Assembly: GCA_965216745.1 (NCBI GenBank)
Contig: OZ244191.1
Location: forward strand, 620,001-684,000
From: G965216745 sp965216745
GTDB taxonomy: Bacteria > Pseudomonadota > Alphaproteobacteria > Rickettsiales > Anaplasmataceae
Direction of reading: 5' to 3'
DNA: 64,000 nucleotides
Shown: positions 62,701 through 64,000 of the stretch, piece by piece
How the letters are laid out: each line of letters starts with the position of its first letter
Position numbering within the stretch: the first letter of the stretch is position 1
Position numbers and translations under genes: made by a program
The notes under the pieces: model-generated
Database searches by the model: none
Told to the model about the DNA's origin: nothing
What the model saw: the letters and a program-made list of their open reading frames with translations, nothing else

Positions 62701-63849
62701 ATGTCTTTTGAACATTTATCAAATTGTGATTCTAGGAATATATGTATACTTGGCTCAACTGGATCTGTTGGCACTACAGCTTTAAGTCTCATAGCAAAAT
62801 CACAACATAATGTTGTTGCATTGGTTGCTAAAACTAATCTACCTTTGCTTGCAACACAAGCTTCCATTTTTAAGCCTAAAATTGTAGCTATTCAAGATGT
62901 ATCTTTACATAAGCAACTTCGATCTATGATCTCTGATGATTCTATTAAGGTTGTTGCTGGTGATTCTGGAATTGTAGAGGCAATAGATCATAAATCTGAA
63001 GTGGTCGTAAATGCTATAACAGGTTTGGATGGTCTTTTGCCTTCTATTCATTCATTGAAAAAAGGTGGCGTTTTGGCTCTTGCTAATAAAGAATCAATTG
63101 TATGTGGTGGAAATATATTATTTTCTATTGGTAAAGGAAAGATAATTCCCGTAGATTCAGAGCATAATGCAATATTTAATTTGATTGATTCCAGGTCTGG
63201 TTATTCAATTAAAAAATATTCTATAACTGCTTCAGGAGGACCATTTTATGGTAAGAATAAAAAAGGGGTTTTGCCTGATGAAGCTATAAAGCATCCCATA
63301 TGGAAAATGGGTAAAAAAATTTCTGTTGATTCTGCAAATTTGATGAACAAAGTTCTTGAAGTCATAGAGTGTAATATATTATTTGATATACCTAAATCGG
63401 ATATAGAAATTTTGATTCATCCACAATCTATAGTTCATGCCGCTCTTACTTATAATGATGGTATGATTGTTTCTGTAATGTACCCTCCTGATATGTCTAT
63501 ACCTTTATCGAACGCAATTCATTGGCCTTTTCCTAATCATTTTCAATGCCATGAAGAAAAATCTTTGTCTGATTTCGCAGATATGTCTTTCGCTTCTCCT
63601 GATGTTTTGGAATTTCCTGCTTTAAATTTATTACATACTGATAAATATGTTACTTTGAATGCAGCAAATGAAATAGCTGTTTCTGCCTTTTTAGATAAAA
63701 AAATAAGCTTTCTTCAAATAGTTGAAATTATTACCCATGTTGTTGAAAAACATAGTTGCAATTCAAAACCAGATTCTTTGGATGAGATATTTGATATAGA
63801 CAATGAAGCACGGATATACTCTAATGAATTTATAAAAGTCATTGTTTGA
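62701..63849 (+). CDS. dxr: 1-deoxy-D-xylulose 5-phosphate reductoisomerase
   Basis: 382 residues, family length. NADPH-binding ILGSTGSVGTTALSLI, LANKESIVCGG, metal/substrate loops PVDSEHNAIFNLI, ITASGGPF, HPIWKMGKKISVDSANLMNK and HPQSIVHAALTY are all intact. It makes MEP, the committed step of non-mevalonate isoprenoid synthesis, retained in Anaplasmataceae but not in Rickettsia. Confidence 0.97.
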   Translation: MSFEHLSNCDSRNICILGSTGSVGTTALSLIAKSQHNVVALVAKTNLPLLATQASIFKPKIVAIQDVSLHKQLRSMISDDSIKVVAGDSGIVEAIDHKSEVVVNAITGLDGLLPSIHSLKKGGVLALANKESIVCGGNILFSIGKGKIIPVDSEHNAIFNLIDSRSGYSIKKYSITASGGPFYGKNKKGVLPDEAIKHPIWKMGKKISVDSANLMNKVLEVIECNILFDIPKSDIEILIHPQSIVHAALTYNDGMIVSVMYPPDMSIPLSNAIHWPFPNHFQCHEEKSLSDFADMSFASPDVLEFPALNLLHTDKYVTLNAANEIAVSAFLDKKISFLQIVEIITHVVEKHSCNSKPDSLDEIFDIDNEARIYSNEFIKVIV

Positions 63850-63881
63850 AATTTTAGATTCTTTAAGTATGAGGTGCTTCC

Positions 63882-64000
63882 TTGATTGATATATTTTTGT
63901 TTTGCTTGCTTTCTGGTGTTTTTCTTTCTATTACCCCTGTTTCCTGGCCTATTTTGTGCACTATAGCTGCAGATCGTCCAAAGATATCTTCAAATGATTT
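63882..64000 (+). CDS. Start of a membrane protein (3' end outside window)
   Basis: An open frame from TTG 63882 to the window end, 39 residues seen: a hydrophobic helix (IFLFCLLSGVFLSITPVSWPI) and then a polar stretch. It does not resemble RseP, the common dxr neighbour. A weak resemblance of the helix to the first TM segment of CcdA/DsbD-type proteins is not enough to name it. Upstream GAGG at 63871 may be the ribosome site. Confidence 0.45.
   Translation, partial: MIDIFLFCLLSGVFLSITPVSWPILCTIAADRPKISSND

Noticed and set aside
63882..64000. RseP (site-2 protease) following dxr
   Set aside because: The visible residues contain no HExxH-like start and do not fit the RseP N-terminus; left as an unnamed membrane protein.

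Overview
The window is AT-rich chromosome (roughly 30% GC by eye) from a genome-reduced alphaproteobacterium, most likely an intracellular member of the Rickettsiales on the Anaplasmataceae/Midichloriaceae side. Support: CckA, a PleC/DivJ-type kinase and an NtrX regulator without GAFTGA occur together; alphaproteobacterial families are present (DUF2155, PAS_5, ExoD, twin-TM, zf-CHCC); efp is followed by an IMPase-like gene and trmD by rplS; and amino-acid biosynthesis is almost absent while core respiration, envelope, translation and isoprenoid genes remain. The species assignment is inference; no rRNA is present. Six tRNA genes are visible (Ile-GAT, Met-CAT, Arg-TCT, Ser-GGA, Leu-CAA, Pro-TGG).

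Layout. 1-2.7 kb: end of a LolD-like ABC ATPase, cckA, tRNA-Ile. 2.9-7 kb: a giant 1330-residue flagellin with its own terminator and a CtrA-like site upstream. 7-13 kb: PyrK-like flavoprotein, MscS channel, tRNA-Met, htpG, rmuC. 13.3-20 kb: tatD-trmD-rplS-histidine kinase, tRNA-Arg, ccmF (its end lies inside the tRNA), efp and an IMPase-like protein without metal ligands. 20-28 kb: recG-hydrolase, dsbA-mreB-hemH, thioredoxin, a small membrane protein and an acidic hypothetical protein. 28-33.6 kb: sufE, yraN, ntrX, znuB, an MFS exporter and pstS.

33.6-42.4 kb is the accessory region: a locally expanded family of large proteins with two pairs of membrane segments, shaped by tandem duplication, internal deletion, chimera formation and decay. 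A broken copy of the 5' part of pstS is trapped between the units. These genes have no recognisable function and no signal peptide; they are candidate host-interaction or vacuole-membrane proteins (inference).

42.7-64 kb returns to housekeeping: tRNA-Ser, pdhC, a polar amino-acid ABC transporter, dprA with its winged-helix domain as a separate ORF, rpsF-rpsR-rplI, a PAS_5 protein, tRNA-Leu, murG, a degenerate YgjP-like protein, ppa/eno, rpoD, tRNA-Pro, an exported dioxygenase-like protein followed by a SurA-like protein, glmM and ligA, then a FliS-like chaperone, zf-CHCC, DUF2155, ExoD, dxr and the start of a membrane protein.

Together the genes depict an aerobic, haem- and c-type-cytochrome-using bacterium with peptidoglycan precursor synthesis (glmM, murG, mreB), phosphorelay cell-cycle control (CckA, PleC/DivJ-like) and, unusually for this order, a flagellin plus a probable flagellin chaperone.
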